This document shows, one piece after another, positions 14,273-14,607 of a DNA stretch of 14,607 bases; position 1 is the stretch's first letter; every line of letters starts with the position of its first letter. The position numbers were made by a program, and so were the translations under genes. The stretch is from an uncultured Clostridium sp. (GTDB lineage: Bacteria; Bacillota; Clostridia; Clostridiales; Clostridiaceae): the NCBI GenBank assembly GCA_934746785.1, contig CAKVFO010000087.1:1-14607 (forward strand), read 5' to 3'. The notes below the pieces were generated by a model, which was given only the letters and a program-made list of their open reading frames with translations, made no database searches and had not been told where the DNA came from.

Positions 14273-14587
14273 ATGTTAAAACATATAAATCAAAGTGAAT
14301 TTCAAAGCGAAGTATTAGATAATGCAGGAGTTGTTGTTGTAGACTTCTATGCTGACTGGTGTGGACCTTGCAAAATGCTTGCACCTATTTTAGAAGAAGT
14401 TCAAGAAGAATTATCTGAAGTTAAGATAGTTAAGGTAAATGTGGATGAAAATCCTGATATAGCTAATAAGTATGGTATTGCAAGCATTCCAACAGTAAAG
14501 ATTTTTAAAGCTGGTGCTGATGTTAATACTAAAGTAGGATTCATGCCAAAGGAAATGTTGAAAGAATCTATAGAAGAGGTTTTATAA
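14273..14587 (+). CDS. trxA: Thioredoxin
   Basis: This cytosolic protein-disulfide reductant has the standard length of 104 aa. The active site is WCGPC (Trp29, Cys30-Cys33), preceded by the VVVDFYADW strand; the cis-Pro motif SIPT (Pro73) and the Gly-rich C-terminal strand (KVGF, then helix to EEVL) are in place. The frame extends upstream to a TTG at 14216, but that codon lies inside the promoter. The ATG at 14273 has AGGAGG (14260-14265) at 7 nt spacing and gives the family N-terminus. The next gene begins one base after the stop, so trxA heads an operon. Confidence 0.95.
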   Translation: MLKHINQSEFQSEVLDNAGVVVVDFYADWCGPCKMLAPILEEVQEELSEVKIVKVNVDENPDIANKYGIASIPTVKIFKAGADVNTKVGFMPKEMLKESIEEVL

Positions 14588-14588
14588 G

Positions 14589-14607
14589 ATGGCAGATAGA
14601 GTAGATA
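14589..14607 (+). CDS. Start of the next gene (3' partial), possibly thioredoxin reductase
   Basis: ATG 14589 opens a frame reading MADRVD to the window end, with AGAGG (14575-14579) 9 nt upstream inside trxA. It is one base from the trxA stop. Clostridial trxA is often followed by a thioredoxin reductase gene whose product starts in a similar style, but six codons cannot show this. Confidence 0.4.

Noticed and set aside
1..14607. CRISPR array, tRNA or rRNA genes
   Set aside because: No regularly spaced direct repeats, tRNA-like cloverleaf or rRNA-like high-GC segments were noticed on reading.

Overview
The window is strongly AT-rich. Its gene content points to a motile, anaerobic, low-GC Gram-positive bacterium, most likely Clostridium sensu stricto: two flagellins, clostridial-type HtpG, a YaaR-family protein, AGGAGG-type ribosome sites and U-tract terminators. 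The species cannot be fixed from sequence alone.

Layout: (1) 3-1091 (+) is the 3' part of an alkaline-phosphatase-superfamily phosphodiesterase running in from the left edge, closed by a hairpin. (2) 1185-3160 (+) is htpG (Hsp90) with a consensus vegetative promoter, an overlapping CtsR-like box and a bidirectional terminator. (3) 3191-4040 (-) is a membrane-anchored chemoreceptor-like protein that is broken: a one-base frameshift near its C-terminus, and its N-terminal end stops at a 57-bp hairpin element. (4) 4041-4349 has no convincing gene but holds that element and the helicase terminator. (5) 4350-5486 (-) is a compact DEAD-box RNA helicase. (6) 5655-6080 (+) is yaaR. (7) 6157-7136 is a 980-bp IS1595-like insertion sequence with 19-bp inverted repeats. 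The 57-bp element at 4044-4100 is built from the same two ends, so it is a miniature derivative. (8) 7239-9610 is an overlapping three-gene importer operon (lipoprotein, permease, ATPase; NitT/TauT/THI5-like), followed after 20 bp by a half-size ABC exporter and a strong terminator. (9) 11432-14117 holds two tandem flagellin genes. The first has a SigD-type promoter and a leader with a CsrA-type hairpin; a terminator separates the two. (10) 14201-14607 is trxA with a consensus promoter, and the first codons of a further gene one base later.

The most interesting signals are: the IS and its miniature relative; the transposase, whose first catalytic acidic residue seems absent although the element ends are intact and whose ribosome site is locked in a hairpin; the IS sitting at the importer promoter; the CtsR-like box on htpG; and the flagellin locus, with CsrA-type leader, intergenic terminator and 3' ends that look homogenised by gene conversion. 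All family assignments come from reading motifs; no database search was possible.
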